A stretch of 64,000 nucleotides of DNA from Methylorubrum thiocyanatum (GCA_014138645.1 JACJIB010000010.1:102106-166105), one strand, 5' to 3'. Counted from the stretch's first letter, positions 8,582 through 17,904 are shown. Numbers and translations are program-made. Notes: a model not told the origin generated them from the letters alone.

Positions 8582-9625
8582 ATGTTCGGCTTCGGGAACG
8601 AGTACGAGGGCCTGGCCTTCTGGCTGCCGCTGGTCTGGGCCGGGCTGCTGGCGCTCGCGGTGGCGATGTACGTCGTCATCGACGGGTTCGATCTCGGCGT
8701 CGGCATCCTGTTCACCGCCGCGCGGCCCGGCAACTGGCGCGACCGGATGATGCTCTCGGTGGCGCCGATCTGGGACGGCAACGAGACGTGGCTCGTCCTC
8801 GGCGGCGGCGGATTGTTCGCGGTGTTCTCGGTCGCCTACGCGATCCTGCTGCCGGCGCTCTACCTGCCGATCATCCTGATGCTGATCGCGCTGATCTTCC
8901 GGGGCGTCGCCTTCGAGTTCCGCTTCAAGGCCGAACGTTCGCAGGTGGTGTGGGACAATGCGTTCCACTACGGCTCGCTCACCGCCACCTTCGCGCAGGG
9001 CATGGTGCTCGGCGCCTTCGTCCAGGGCTTCCAGACCGAGGGCCGGGGCTTTGCCGGCGGCACGTTCGACTGGCTCACGCCCTTCAGCGTGATGACCGGG
9101 ATCGGCCTCGTCTGCGGCTACGGGCTGCTCGGCGCCACGTGGTGCGTGATGAAGACCTCCGGCGAGTTGGAGATCTGGTCGCGGATCAAGGCCAAGCAGT
9201 TCCTGATCGGCACCGTCATCTCGATGGCGATCGTCAGCGCCTGGGTGCCGTTCCTCGGCCTGCACATCCAGTGGCGCTGGTTCTCCTGGCCGAACGTGCT
9301 GTTCGTGGCCCCCGTGCCGTTGCTGACCGCCTTCGTCTGCTGGCGGATCTGGAAGGCGATCGAGGACGGGCGCGAGGTCGCCCCCTTCCTGCTCTCGATC
9401 GCCCTGTTCCTGCTCGGCTTTCTCGGCCTGGCGATCAGCCTGTTCCCCTATATCGTGCCGCCCAAGCTCACGATCTGGCAGGCCGCCAACGCGACCTCGG
9501 CGCTGCAATTCGCCCTCGTCGGCTACTCGGTCGTGATGCCGCTGACGCTGGCCTACACGGCCTACGCCTACTGGGTCTTCCGGGGGAAGATCGAGGAGAA
9601 CCCGAACGCGGCGAGCTATCATTGA
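8582..9625 (+). CDS. cydB: Cytochrome bd-type quinol oxidase subunit II (CydB/CioB)
   Basis: CydB is the smaller integral subunit of cytochrome bd or cyanide-insensitive quinol oxidase, a high-affinity terminal oxidase of the inner membrane. The 347-residue product has eight or nine hydrophobic segments. Recognisable blocks are LVWAGLLALAVAMYVVIDGFD, shortened here to AVAMYVVIDGFDLGVG, then SVAPIWDGNETWLVLGG, FRGVAFEFRFKA and WDNAFHYGSLTATFAQG. The stop overlaps the start of a 32-residue DUF2474 gene. The large haem-carrying subunit CydA normally sits immediately upstream but is absent here, so CydA must be encoded elsewhere or this copy is orphaned. Confidence 0.93.
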   Translation: MFGFGNEYEGLAFWLPLVWAGLLALAVAMYVVIDGFDLGVGILFTAARPGNWRDRMMLSVAPIWDGNETWLVLGGGGLFAVFSVAYAILLPALYLPIILMLIALIFRGVAFEFRFKAERSQVVWDNAFHYGSLTATFAQGMVLGAFVQGFQTEGRGFAGGTFDWLTPFSVMTGIGLVCGYGLLGATWCVMKTSGELEIWSRIKAKQFLIGTVISMAIVSAWVPFLGLHIQWRWFSWPNVLFVAPVPLLTAFVCWRIWKAIEDGREVAPFLLSIALFLLGFLGLAISLFPYIVPPKLTIWQAANATSALQFALVGYSVVMPLTLAYTAYAYWVFRGKIEENPNAASYH

Positions 9626-9720
9626 GCCTCCGGCGCATCCTCTGGTTCGTCGCCCTCTACGGCCTGAGCCTCGTCGCCTTCACGGCGCTCGTATACTTCA
9701 TCCGTGCCATCGCGCGGTGA
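9622..9720 (+). CDS. DUF2474 small membrane protein, CydX-like oxidase subunit
   Basis: A 32-residue single-pass protein starting at a TTG that overlaps the cydB stop (TTGA). The sequence RRILWFVALYGLSLVAFTAL and the ending YFIRAIAR fit the DUF2474 family, tiny proteins found directly after cydAB/cioAB and thought to act like CydX as a stabilising third subunit. The coupling to cydB and the Trp-Phe-aliphatic pattern support it. It is easily missed because of its size. Confidence 0.75.
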   Translation: MSLRRILWFVALYGLSLVAFTALVYFIRAIAR

Positions 9721-9916
9721 GGCGGGCACCCCTCGGAGGCAGAGCGGGAGGCCGGTTCGAAGCCCGAGCGGCCGCGACATCCCCGGCGTGTCTCCGGGGT
9801 CACCGCCAGCGTCCATCGTCATCCCTCCCCCTTCGCGCGCGTAGCCTTGCCGCCCCCCGCTCCGCTAAGGTCGGCGCCGTGACGGGTGATGTCGGGCGGG
9901 TGGCGAACGGTTCGCG

Positions 9917-12364
9917 ATGACGGCGCAGGGACCGGACAGGCCGGGCGAGGACGGGACCGAGACCCGGGCCGCGGCGCGCGAGGCCGCGCGGGCGGCCGCC
10001 CTGCTCGCGCGCCAGCTCGGCCGCCTCGCCGGGAGCGCGGGCCGCAGCGTCTGGCGCAGCGGAACCGCCGCCGCAAGAGGCGCCGCGCGGGAGGCCGCGC
10101 CGGTCCTCGCCCGAACGCGCACCCGCCTGCGCGCGACGGGACACCGGGATGCCGCCGCAGCCCCGGTCGCCGAGACGGTCCCGCAGGCGCCGCGCCGCTC
10201 GACCCGCCTGTCCCGCCGGCCCTGGCTCCTCGGGCTCGCCGTCCTCGTCGGCCTGCCGCTGGTGATCCTGGCCGGCTATGTCTTCGCCGCCTTCGCCACC
10301 CTGCCGCCGCTGGGCGGAGCCGCGCCGGAGGCGGGCCAGCGCGCGCTCGTGGTGGAGGCCGAGAGCGGCCGATCCTTTGCCACCCGCGGCGCCTTCCAGG
10401 GCGAGCGGCTCACCGAGAAGACCCTGCCGCCCCGCCTCGCCCAGGCGATCGTCGCGATCGAGGACCGGCGCTTCTACAGCCACTGGGGAATCGACCTGCG
10501 CGGCATGGCGCGGGCCGTCTGGCGCAATGCCACCGGCGGCGGCGTGCGCGAGGGCGGATCGACCATCACCCAGCAATATGCCCGGCTCACCTCGCTCACC
10601 CAGGAGAAGACGCTCAAGCGCAAGATCCAGGAGGCGTTCCTGGCCCTGCGCCTGGAGAGCACCCTGTCGAAGCCCGAAATCCTCGTCGGCTATCTCAACA
10701 CCGCCTATTTCGGCGCCGGCGCCTATGGGGCGGATGCGGCGGCCCGGCGCTATTTCGGTCACGGGGCCGAGGGGCTGACCCTGCCGGAGGCGGCGATGCT
10801 CGCCGGCCTCGTGCGCGCCCCTTCGCAACTCGCCCCGACCCGCAATTTCGGCGGCGCCAAGGAGCGGGCCGACCTCGTGCTTCAGGCCATGGTCGAGACC
10901 GGCGCGATCAGCCAAGCCGAGGCCGATAAGGCGCGGGCGGCGAAGCTGACGCTCCACACTCCGTCCGAGACGCCGCCGGGCACCAACTACTTCCTCGACG
11001 CGCTCCAGGGCGAGGTGAAGCGGCTGACCGAGGCGGCCGGCGACGTCACCGTGCGCTCGACGCTCAACCTCGAGCTCCAGAGCCTCGCCGAGGGCGTGCT
11101 CGCCCGCCGCCTCGACGCGGAGGGCGGAAAGAAGAAGGTCGGCCAGGGCGCGCTGGTGGCGCTCGCTCCGGACGGAGCGATCCTCGCCATGGTGGGCGGG
11201 CGCGACTACGAGGACAGCCAGTTCAACCGGGCGATCCAGGCCAAGCGGCAGGCCGGCTCGCTGTTCAAGCTGTTCGTGTACCTCGCTGCCTACGGCAAGG
11301 GATTCACCCCCGACAGCGTGCTCGTCGATCGCCCGACCCAGATCGGCGAGTGGGAGCCGCAGAACGCCAACAACCGCTTTCGCGGGGCACTGCCCCTGCG
11401 CTCGGCCTTCGCGCTCTCGGTCAACACCATCGCCGCCCAGCTCGGCGAAGAGGTCGGGATCGCGTCCGTCATCGCCGAAGCGCGCCGCCTCGGGGTGCAA
11501 TCGGACCTACCGGAGGTGCCGAGCCTCGCGCTCGGCTCGGCCGACGTCTCGCTCCTCGAGATGACCCGCGCCTTTGCCGGCGTGCTCGGCCCCGGCGTGC
11601 CGGTGGAGCCCTACCTCGTCCGCACGATCCGCGGGAGCGGCCCGCAACCCCTCTACCAGCGCCCCGCGCCGAAGGCCGGGTCACCGATGGATTCGCAGGT
11701 CCAGTCGATGATGCTCGACTCGCTCCAGGCGGTGGTCGAATCCGGCACCGGCAAGGCGGCGCGGGTCGGCGGCCTTGCGGTCGGCGGCAAGACCGGCACC
11801 AGCCAGGATTTCCGCGATGCGTGGTTCATCGGGCTGACGCCGGACATGATCGTCGGCGTGTGGGTCGGCAACGACGACAACGCGCCGATGAACAAGGTGA
11901 CCGGCGGCGACATTCCGGCTCGCGTCTTCCACGACTTCGTCGAGCGGGCGCAGAAGGTGCTGAAGGGCCGCAAGCGCCCCGCGCCGTCCGCCGCGCGGGC
12001 GGAGCCGGTCCCGGCAAGCGCCGTGGCGCCCGCGCCGAGCCCGGCCACGGGCGAGGTGCGCGGCGTGCCCGAGGTCGTCGATACCGGCACGCTGACGATC
12101 CGCGGACGCACGGTGCACCTGCTCGGCGTCGTCGGCGAGGGCGGCGCACTCGCCCGCCAGCTCGCGCGCTACCTGCGCCGCCGCGAGGTCGTCTGCTCGG
12201 GCGAGCCCGCGGGACTCCGCTGCCGGCTGGATGGCGACGACCTCGCCGCCCTGATCGTCACGGCCGGCGGCGCGCGGGCGAGCGAGGACGCACCGTCCGA
12301 CCTGATCGAGGCCGAGGATCAGGCCCGGGCCGAGCGCGCGGGCTTGTGGCAACGGGAGCGGTGA
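9917..12364 (+). CDS. Penicillin-binding protein 1A family, with C-terminal nuclease-like domain
   Basis: A bifunctional class A penicillin-binding protein of 815 residues that polymerises and crosslinks peptidoglycan in the periplasm. The basic, Ala/Arg-rich N-terminus is cytoplasmic, followed by one membrane segment (about 100-122). The GT51 glycosyltransferase shows EDRRFYSHWGID and GGSTITQQYAR. The transpeptidase has the SxxK serine in GSLFKLF (about 446), SVN (about 502) and KTGTS (about 623). After the transpeptidase, from about residue 715, is an extra domain with the pattern VVCSGEPAGLRCRLDGDDLA and EAEDQARAERAGLW, which resembles the C-terminal half of staphylococcal-nuclease-like domains but without obvious catalytic residues. 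It stands alone, convergent with a LysR gene. Confidence 0.9.
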   Translation: MTAQGPDRPGEDGTETRAAAREAARAAALLARQLGRLAGSAGRSVWRSGTAAARGAAREAAPVLARTRTRLRATGHRDAAAAPVAETVPQAPRRSTRLSRRPWLLGLAVLVGLPLVILAGYVFAAFATLPPLGGAAPEAGQRALVVEAESGRSFATRGAFQGERLTEKTLPPRLAQAIVAIEDRRFYSHWGIDLRGMARAVWRNATGGGVREGGSTITQQYARLTSLTQEKTLKRKIQEAFLALRLESTLSKPEILVGYLNTAYFGAGAYGADAAARRYFGHGAEGLTLPEAAMLAGLVRAPSQLAPTRNFGGAKERADLVLQAMVETGAISQAEADKARAAKLTLHTPSETPPGTNYFLDALQGEVKRLTEAAGDVTVRSTLNLELQSLAEGVLARRLDAEGGKKKVGQGALVALAPDGAILAMVGGRDYEDSQFNRAIQAKRQAGSLFKLFVYLAAYGKGFTPDSVLVDRPTQIGEWEPQNANNRFRGALPLRSAFALSVNTIAAQLGEEVGIASVIAEARRLGVQSDLPEVPSLALGSADVSLLEMTRAFAGVLGPGVPVEPYLVRTIRGSGPQPLYQRPAPKAGSPMDSQVQSMMLDSLQAVVESGTGKAARVGGLAVGGKTGTSQDFRDAWFIGLTPDMIVGVWVGNDDNAPMNKVTGGDIPARVFHDFVERAQKVLKGRKRPAPSAARAEPVPASAVAPAPSPATGEVRGVPEVVDTGTLTIRGRTVHLLGVVGEGGALARQLARYLRRREVVCSGEPAGLRCRLDGDDLAALIVTAGGARASEDAPSDLIEAEDQARAERAGLWQRER

Positions 12365-12401
12365 GACGGGGCGTGCGTTGCGGTGATCGGCCCCCGCGCG
12401 C

Positions 12402-13274
12402 TCACGGCTCGGGCACGGCCTGAAGCTCCGCCGTGCTGGCCAGGATCGTCTCCTTCAACGCCGTCGCGATCGGATGCTGATGGCCTGAGCCGAGCACGAC
12501 GAACTCGACCTCGCCGATTGCAGGCAGCCCGGCCGATTTCGGGATCGGTGCCAGTCCCGGCGGCATGACCCTGGCCGAGTGCGGCGCGAAGCCCAGACCC
12601 GCTTCGACGGCGGCGCGCAGCCCCATCAGGCTGCCGCTGGTGCAGGCGATCCGCCAGGAGCGCCCGGCCGCTTCGAGCGCATCGAGCGCCAGCGCGCGCG
12701 TCATCGAGGGCGGCGGATAGAGGATCAGGGGCACCGGCAGCGCCGGATCGGGGAGCGAGCCGGGGCGGCCGGCCCAGATCAGTTCCTCCGCCCAGGCCAA
12801 CTCGCCGCGCGGATCGCCGCGTCGGCGCTTGCAGAAGATCACGTCGAGTTCGCCCGCATCGTAGCCCTGGTAGAGGGTCCGGCTGAGCCCGACCGTCAAC
12901 TGTAGGTCCACGGAGGGATGGCGATCCGCGAAACGCGCGAGCACCTGGGCCAGGGCCGACAGGGTGTAGTCTTCGGAGACGCCGAGGCGGATGCGACCGC
13001 GCAGGCCGCTCGGCGAGAAGAAGGCGCGAAGCCGGTCGTGCGCCTCCAACAGGTCGCGGGCGAAGCCGATCATGGCTTGGCCGTCCGGCGTCGCGGCGAC
13101 CCGGTGCGTGTCCCGCATGAGGAGGGGGCGGTCCAGCGCCTGTTCGAGCCGCGCGATGTGCCCGCTGACCGTGGATTGCCGCACGCCCAGCACCCCCGCG
13201 GCGGCCGTGAAGCTGCCGCTGTCGAGGACGGCCAGGAAGGAGCGGATCTGATCGAGGTTCAGGTTGCTCATCAT
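12402..13274 (-). CDS. LysR-family transcriptional regulator
   Basis: A 290-residue LysR-type regulator. The winged helix-turn-helix lies at residues 5-65 (DQIRSFLAVLDSGSFTAAA, VRQSTVSGHIARLEQAL), followed by a typical periplasmic-binding-like effector domain. It is transcribed away from a small membrane protein and a DUF1275 protein starting 95 bases upstream, so those two genes are the likely targets. The effector is unknown. Two ATG codons stand at the start (MMSNLN); the downstream one, three bases later, is equally possible. Confidence 0.9.
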   Translation of the reverse strand: MMSNLNLDQIRSFLAVLDSGSFTAAAGVLGVRQSTVSGHIARLEQALDRPLLMRDTHRVAATPDGQAMIGFARDLLEAHDRLRAFFSPSGLRGRIRLGVSEDYTLSALAQVLARFADRHPSVDLQLTVGLSRTLYQGYDAGELDVIFCKRRRGDPRGELAWAEELIWAGRPGSLPDPALPVPLILYPPPSMTRALALDALEAAGRSWRIACTSGSLMGLRAAVEAGLGFAPHSARVMPPGLAPIPKSAGLPAIGEVEFVVLGSGHQHPIATALKETILASTAELQAVPEP

Positions 13275-13368
13275 GATTCGTGATAGCCGATATCCCTACC
13301 GGCCAGGAGCCCGGCGGGCATAGGATCGCGGCCGACCCAGACCTTCCGCCCAGCGCGAAGCCTCGCCG

Positions 13369-13587
13369 ATGACTGCACCCGTTGCCATCACCATGATCTT
13401 CATCGGCGGCTTCGTCGCAATCCCGGCCCTCGGCCGATGGGCTCTTCAAATCACCGAGGCCCTCGCGTTCCTCCTGGCGACCGTCGTCGTCGTCACCATC
13501 ATCCTGTTCCTCTGCAATCGTTGGCCGGAATACTATGCCAACCCGCGAGCCCCGGTCGTCGTCACGGATCCACCTCTCGACGATTAG
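13369..13587 (+). CDS. Small two-helix membrane protein
   Basis: A 72-residue hypothetical protein with two hydrophobic segments (about residues 5-20 and 28-50) and a polar tail ending VVVTDPPLDD. It starts at ATG 13369, between a LysR regulator transcribed the other way and a DUF1275 gene 43 bases downstream on the same strand. The arrangement suggests a two-gene operon controlled by the LysR protein. No family is recognised. Confidence 0.6.
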   Translation: MTAPVAITMIFIGGFVAIPALGRWALQITEALAFLLATVVVVTIILFLCNRWPEYYANPRAPVVVTDPPLDD

Positions 13588-13630
13588 CCGATCGCGCCGC
13601 CCTCATCGTTTGCCAACCAGGGACAGTCTG

Positions 13631-14410
13631 GTGAAGCCGCAGATCACGCGTGGCGGCACATCCGCCGCAACCGGCCTCGCCTTCGTCGCCGGCTTCGTCG
13701 ATGCCGCCGCCTTCATCGCGTTGACGGGCCTGTTCACGGCGCACATCACCGGCAACTTCGTTCTCATCGGTGCCGAGTTGGTCGCGCGTTCGAGCGGCGT
13801 GATGGCGAAACTCCTGGCGCTGCCGGTCTTCGTGGGTGCGGTGGCGGGCGCACGCATCCTCGCGTTGCTCCTGGAGCGGCGCGACGGCGATCCGCTGCCC
13901 TGGCTGCTCGCCGTCGAGGCGGGCCTGCTCGCGGGTTTCGGCCTCTGCGGGATCCTGTGGTCGCCGCTGGTCGCGCCCGACGGCGTCCCGGCCCTGACCG
14001 TCGGCATGCTCGCCGTCGCGGCCATGGGGGTGCAGAACGCGATCGGCCGTCTCTCGCTGGGCCATCTCGCTCCGACCACGGTGATGACCGTGAGCGTGAG
14101 CCAAGCCGTCATCGACGCGACGGACCTCGCCCTGCGGACCTCCGGAGATCCGGCTCAGACCCGCGCGCGGTTTCTGCGCGTCCTGCCGGCCATCGCCGCC
14201 TTCGCCGCGGGCGCCCTCTGCGGAGCGTTCGGGATCGCTTATCTGGCCTTCGGCTGCGTCGCGCTGCCGATCCTGATCCTGGTCGGCTTGATCGTCCTCG
14301 CGACGACGCCGACGGGAGCGGACGCCACGACCGCGGCTGCGCCCGCGCCATCGCGCAAGGACGGATTGCCGGGAACGGCGCGCGGCCTCGCCTCCGCGCC
14401 CGAGCGGTGA
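13631..14410 (+). CDS. DUF1275 (YoaK-type) membrane protein
   Basis: A 259-residue inner-membrane protein with six or so hydrophobic segments. The hallmark stretches of the DUF1275 family are present: GFVDAAAFIALTGLFTAHITGN, shown here in part as FVDAAAFIAL and FTAHITGNFV, and MGVQNAIGRLSLGHLAPTTV. The family is widespread but of unknown transport or signalling role. The GTG at 13631 places the start just before the conserved block; the frame is open for a further 96 bases upstream, but that part overlaps the preceding gene. The neighbour upstream and the divergent LysR gene make an apparent regulatory unit. Confidence 0.8.
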   Translation: MKPQITRGGTSAATGLAFVAGFVDAAAFIALTGLFTAHITGNFVLIGAELVARSSGVMAKLLALPVFVGAVAGARILALLLERRDGDPLPWLLAVEAGLLAGFGLCGILWSPLVAPDGVPALTVGMLAVAAMGVQNAIGRLSLGHLAPTTVMTVSVSQAVIDATDLALRTSGDPAQTRARFLRVLPAIAAFAAGALCGAFGIAYLAFGCVALPILILVGLIVLATTPTGADATTAAAPAPSRKDGLPGTARGLASAPER

Positions 14411-14451
14411 GGCAAGCGCGGCCGCCCGATCAGGCGCGGTCTCGGCACGGC

Positions 14452-15939
14452 CTATCGGAACGGCGGCTCGTCGAAGCTCCTGAGCTTCCTCGAATGCAGG
14501 CCCGCCCGGTCGGCGCGCAGCGCGTCGAGGGTGGCAAGCCCGATCTGCAGGTGCTCGGCCACCGCCCGCTCGTAGAAGGCATTGGCCGCGCCCGGCAGCT
14601 TGATCTCACCGTGCAGCGGCTTGTCGGAGACGCAGAGCAGGGTGCCGTAGGGAACGCGAAGGCGAAACCCCTGCGCCGCGATGGTGCCGCTCTCCATGTC
14701 GACGGCGATCGCCCGCGAGAGGTTGATGCGCCGCCGTTCCTGGCTGAAGCGGAGTTCCCAGTTGCGGTCGTCGTAGGTCACGACCGTTCCGGTGCGCAGG
14801 CGGCGCTTGAGCGCCTCCGCCCGCTCGCCGGTGACGGCGGCCGCCGCCGATTGCAGCGCGATCTGCACCTCGGCGAGCGCGGGCACCGGAATCTCCGGCG
14901 GCACGAGGTCGTCGAGGATGCGGTCGCGGCGCAGATACCCGTGGGCGAGCACGTAGTCGCCGATGGTCTGCGACTGGCGCAGGCCGCCGCAATGGCCGAC
15001 CATCAGCCAGCAATGCGGGCGCAGGACCGCGAGATGGTCGGTGATCGTCTTCGCGTTGGAGGGGCCGACGCCGATATTGACCAGCGTCGTCCCCTGCGGC
15101 GCCCCGTCGGGGCCGCGGCCGACGAGGTGGTAGGCCGGCATCTGGGACTTGTGCCAGGGCGAGGCGGCGATCAGCGCCGCCGGGTCGGCCGAGGCCGCCT
15201 CGGAGCGCTCGACCACGACCCCGCCGGGCAGGACCAACCGCTCGCCCTCTCCCGCCGCCAGACGCTCCAGCCCGTAGCGGACGAAGCCATCGACGTAGCG
15301 GTGGTAATTGGTGAGCAGGATCCAGGGCTGGATCTCGCGCCAGTCGGAACCGGTGTAGTGGACGAGCCGGCGTAGGGAGTAGTCGGTGCGCACGCCGTCG
15401 AACAGGGCGAGCGGGCGCGGATCGCCGGGATTCTCCAGCCACAGTCCGTCGGCCACCTCGTCGCCGACGACGGAGAGCAGCGGCACCGGAAACAGGCTGG
15501 CGAGATCGCTGGCGCTGACCCCGCTGCCGCCGAGATCGGTGCCGGGCTCGACGATGTAGGGATAGGGAATCTCCTGCGCCGAGAGGCCCACCTCGATGCC
15601 GGCGCCGTAATCGCGCACGAGCGGCCGCAACTGCTCCAGCAGGTAGGGCCGGAAGTAGCCCGGCTGCGTCACCGTCGTGGCGTAGAGCCCCGGCGCCTGG
15701 AACTTGGCGGTGGCCCGGTTGAGCCGCGGCAGCGGCCCCTTGGGCTGGTAGGTCAGGCGCAGTTCGGGATAGCGGAACTGGAGCCGCTCGGTCGCGTCCG
15801 GCGGGATGCGGTGTTCGAGGTAGCGCGCCAGGGCCGCTTGGAGCGCCTGGGTCGCGCCCGCGTGCAACGCTTCGAGCCGATCCACGGCCGTCTCCGCGTC
15901 GGCAACGGCCTCCATCGGCCGCAACTCGTCGATGACCAT
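14452..15939 (-). CDS. amn: AMP nucleosidase
   Basis: AMP nucleosidase hydrolyses AMP to adenine and ribose 5-phosphate and helps set adenylate levels. At 495 residues it is close to the E. coli enzyme in length. The N-terminal Amn-specific domain (RYPELRLTYQPKGPLPR) is followed by a phosphorylase/nucleosidase fold with LVNIGVGPSNAKTITDHLAVLRPH, here recognised by VNIGVGPSNAKT, HCWLMVGHCGGLR and the late VDMESGTIAAQGFRLRVPY, whose Glu is part of the purine-nucleosidase active site. It is transcribed away from trmO. No operon partner is seen. Confidence 0.93.
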   Translation of the reverse strand: MVIDELRPMEAVADAETAVDRLEALHAGATQALQAALARYLEHRIPPDATERLQFRYPELRLTYQPKGPLPRLNRATAKFQAPGLYATTVTQPGYFRPYLLEQLRPLVRDYGAGIEVGLSAQEIPYPYIVEPGTDLGGSGVSASDLASLFPVPLLSVVGDEVADGLWLENPGDPRPLALFDGVRTDYSLRRLVHYTGSDWREIQPWILLTNYHRYVDGFVRYGLERLAAGEGERLVLPGGVVVERSEAASADPAALIAASPWHKSQMPAYHLVGRGPDGAPQGTTLVNIGVGPSNAKTITDHLAVLRPHCWLMVGHCGGLRQSQTIGDYVLAHGYLRRDRILDDLVPPEIPVPALAEVQIALQSAAAAVTGERAEALKRRLRTGTVVTYDDRNWELRFSQERRRINLSRAIAVDMESGTIAAQGFRLRVPYGTLLCVSDKPLHGEIKLPGAANAFYERAVAEHLQIGLATLDALRADRAGLHSRKLRSFDEPPFR

Positions 15940-16082
15940 GCACCCTCCCCGCTCACCCTGCGGTGTCTACACTGCCCGAGGCAGCGAGACGAGCGATCGG
16001 CTTGCAAGGGGCCTGCCTGCCTTGCGGCGGCCTCGCGGCGCGGCGACAAGGCAGGGTCACGCAGGAAGGGAAGCGAGGGCGG

Positions 16083-16586
16083 ATGAACGAGGATGTCGAG
16101 CGGCGCCCCGGCGAGGAGGCGATCCCGCTGCCCGCCGCTTACGATGCCGGCCTCTACTTCATCGGCCGGGTGCGCACGCCCTGGAAGGCCCGCGCCGAGT
16201 GCCCGAAGAACGGCACGCAGACGGATGCGATCTGCACCCTCGAAGTCGATGCCCGCTACCAAGCCGCGCTGCAGAACCTGGAGGGCGCCACCCACCTGAT
16301 CGTGCTCTACTGGATGGACCGAGCCGCCCGCGACCTCGTACGCCAGCAGCCGCGCCACGCCGAGGGCAGCCGCGGCACCTTCTCGCTGCGCTCGCCCGCG
16401 CGGCCGAATCCCATCGCCCTTTCCGTGGTCGAGCGGCTTGCCATCGCCGACGGCACCGTCCGCGTGCGCGGGCTCGACTGCATCGACGGCACGCCGCTCC
16501 TCGACATCAAGCCCTACTACGCTTCCACCGACAGCCGGCCCGAGGCACGGGTCGACCGCGCAGGCACGGCAAAGGCGGAGGCCTGA
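16083..16586 (+). CDS. trmO: tRNA m6t6A37 methyltransferase TrmO (YaeB/TsaA family)
   Basis: TrmO adds an N6-methyl group to threonylcarbamoyladenosine-37 in tRNAs that read ACY codons, using S-adenosylmethionine. The 167-residue protein has the family's single beta-barrel domain: YFIGRVRTPWKARAECPKN, LIVLYWMDRA, GTFSLRSPARPNPIALSVV and GLDCIDGTPLLDIKPY. ATG 16083 starts 18 residues before the domain and is preferred over a longer upstream start. It is convergent with the GNAT gene, seven bases apart. Confidence 0.92.
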   Translation: MNEDVERRPGEEAIPLPAAYDAGLYFIGRVRTPWKARAECPKNGTQTDAICTLEVDARYQAALQNLEGATHLIVLYWMDRAARDLVRQQPRHAEGSRGTFSLRSPARPNPIALSVVERLAIADGTVRVRGLDCIDGTPLLDIKPYYASTDSRPEARVDRAGTAKAEA

Positions 16587-16593
16587 TCGGGCG

Positions 16594-17904
16594 CTACCGC
16601 TCCGTCGTCCCCTGCCTCGGGGCTGCGGATGGCCGCTGCGCGCCAAGCCGGGCGAGCAGGCGCAGGTAGACCGGCTTGACGTGGGCCTTGTAGGTCCGGC
16701 GGGCCACGCCGCGCCCCTGCCGGAACAGCCTTTCGGCCAGGGCGGTCAGCCGCCCCCGCGCGGAACCGCCGGGGGTGACGTCGATCAAGAGGTCGGCGAT
16801 CTCGCGCCGCTCCGGCCAGAGCTGGGCCAGGGTCGCCGAGGCGTCCCGGTTGCAGGAATCGATGACGTCGAGGGTGCCATCGGCAAACACCGTCTCGGTC
16901 GTCATCTCCATCAGCAGCGAGCCGGGCCCCCATTTCGCGAAAGTCTCGTCATAGGCCATCTTCCAGCCGAAGGCGGTGCGGCCGGACCGCAGCCAGACAT
17001 TCATCGCGATCGGCCGGCCGTCCAGATGCAGCGCCTCGATGCCGGCGCAGCCGTCCCGCGCCAGTCCCGCGATCATCGTTTGGGCGAAGGCGCAGAGCGA
17101 GGGCGCTTGGCGGATCGCCCGGCCGCGCCGGCTCTTGCGCCCCTTCCAACCGGCGGCCTCCAGATCGAGGAACGCCCGGAACGCGGCGCTGACCTCCTCG
17201 GGCTTGCGGTGGCTGACGTGGCGCAAGGCCCCGCGCTCTGCGAGACGCTTGCGATGGCGCCGCAACTCGGCACGGCGCTTCGCCGAGACGACAGAGGACG
17301 GTGCGCCCTGCCCCGCAGCCGGCGCATCGAGCCGGGCGCGCTGCCGCCGCTCGATCTCGACGATCCTGCCGTTCCGCCGCGCCACGGCGCCGAGGAGGGC
17401 GGGGAAGACCGGGCCGTCGGTCGCAATCTGGTTGGCGCAGATCAGCTTCGGCAGGGCGGGATCGTCGGCGACGACGGCGAGCATCGCCGAGAGCGCCTCG
17501 AGCGCCCGGTCGCGATCGAGCACCGGCGAGCCGAGAAAGGTCAGCGAATTGCACGGCGCTTCGAGGGTCCGGATCGGCAGACGCGACGAGGGCCGCGCGA
17601 TCACCAGGAGCCAGACGCCGATCAGTTCGGATTCCTCCCCGGTGCGATGCGACCAGGCGAGGAGGACGTGCAGCGGCGTCTCGGTCGCCGTGTACATCGC
17701 GCCGGCGACAGCCGGCTCCATGAACACGTTCGGCTCGGCGCAGCGCTGGACCAACCGGCGCCAGAGCAGGGCGAGCGAGCGGAAGCGCGGCGCCGTGGCG
17801 ATCTCGGCCGAGACGGCCGGCCGGGAGGCGGCCGTCGCGTCCGCGCCCGTGTCCGGGGCGGGATCGGCCAGGTGCAGGCCCCTGAAATCGCCGCTCGAAT
17901 CCAT
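16594..17904 (-). CDS. GNAT-fold acyltransferase (BcsL/CelD-like)
   Basis: A 436-residue protein whose central part (about 180-370) fits the GNAT-like acyltransferase family formerly called CelD/BcsL or BioF2-like: SAKRRAELRRHRKRLAERG, LDGRPIAMNVWLRSGRTAFGW and KMAYDETFAKWGPGSLLMEM. Such enzymes often acylate sugars, peptides or lipids in envelope and polysaccharide pathways. The start at 17904 has a strong GGGAGAGGGG ribosome binding site; a longer open frame to 18396 overlaps the next gene and is rejected. It lies 203 bases downstream of an ATP-grasp gene on the same strand, which suggests a joint pathway. The substrate cannot be read. Confidence 0.8.
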   Translation of the reverse strand: MDSSGDFRGLHLADPAPDTGADATAASRPAVSAEIATAPRFRSLALLWRRLVQRCAEPNVFMEPAVAGAMYTATETPLHVLLAWSHRTGEESELIGVWLLVIARPSSRLPIRTLEAPCNSLTFLGSPVLDRDRALEALSAMLAVVADDPALPKLICANQIATDGPVFPALLGAVARRNGRIVEIERRQRARLDAPAAGQGAPSSVVSAKRRAELRRHRKRLAERGALRHVSHRKPEEVSAAFRAFLDLEAAGWKGRKSRRGRAIRQAPSLCAFAQTMIAGLARDGCAGIEALHLDGRPIAMNVWLRSGRTAFGWKMAYDETFAKWGPGSLLMEMTTETVFADGTLDVIDSCNRDASATLAQLWPERREIADLLIDVTPGGSARGRLTALAERLFRQGRGVARRTYKAHVKPVYLRLLARLGAQRPSAAPRQGTTER

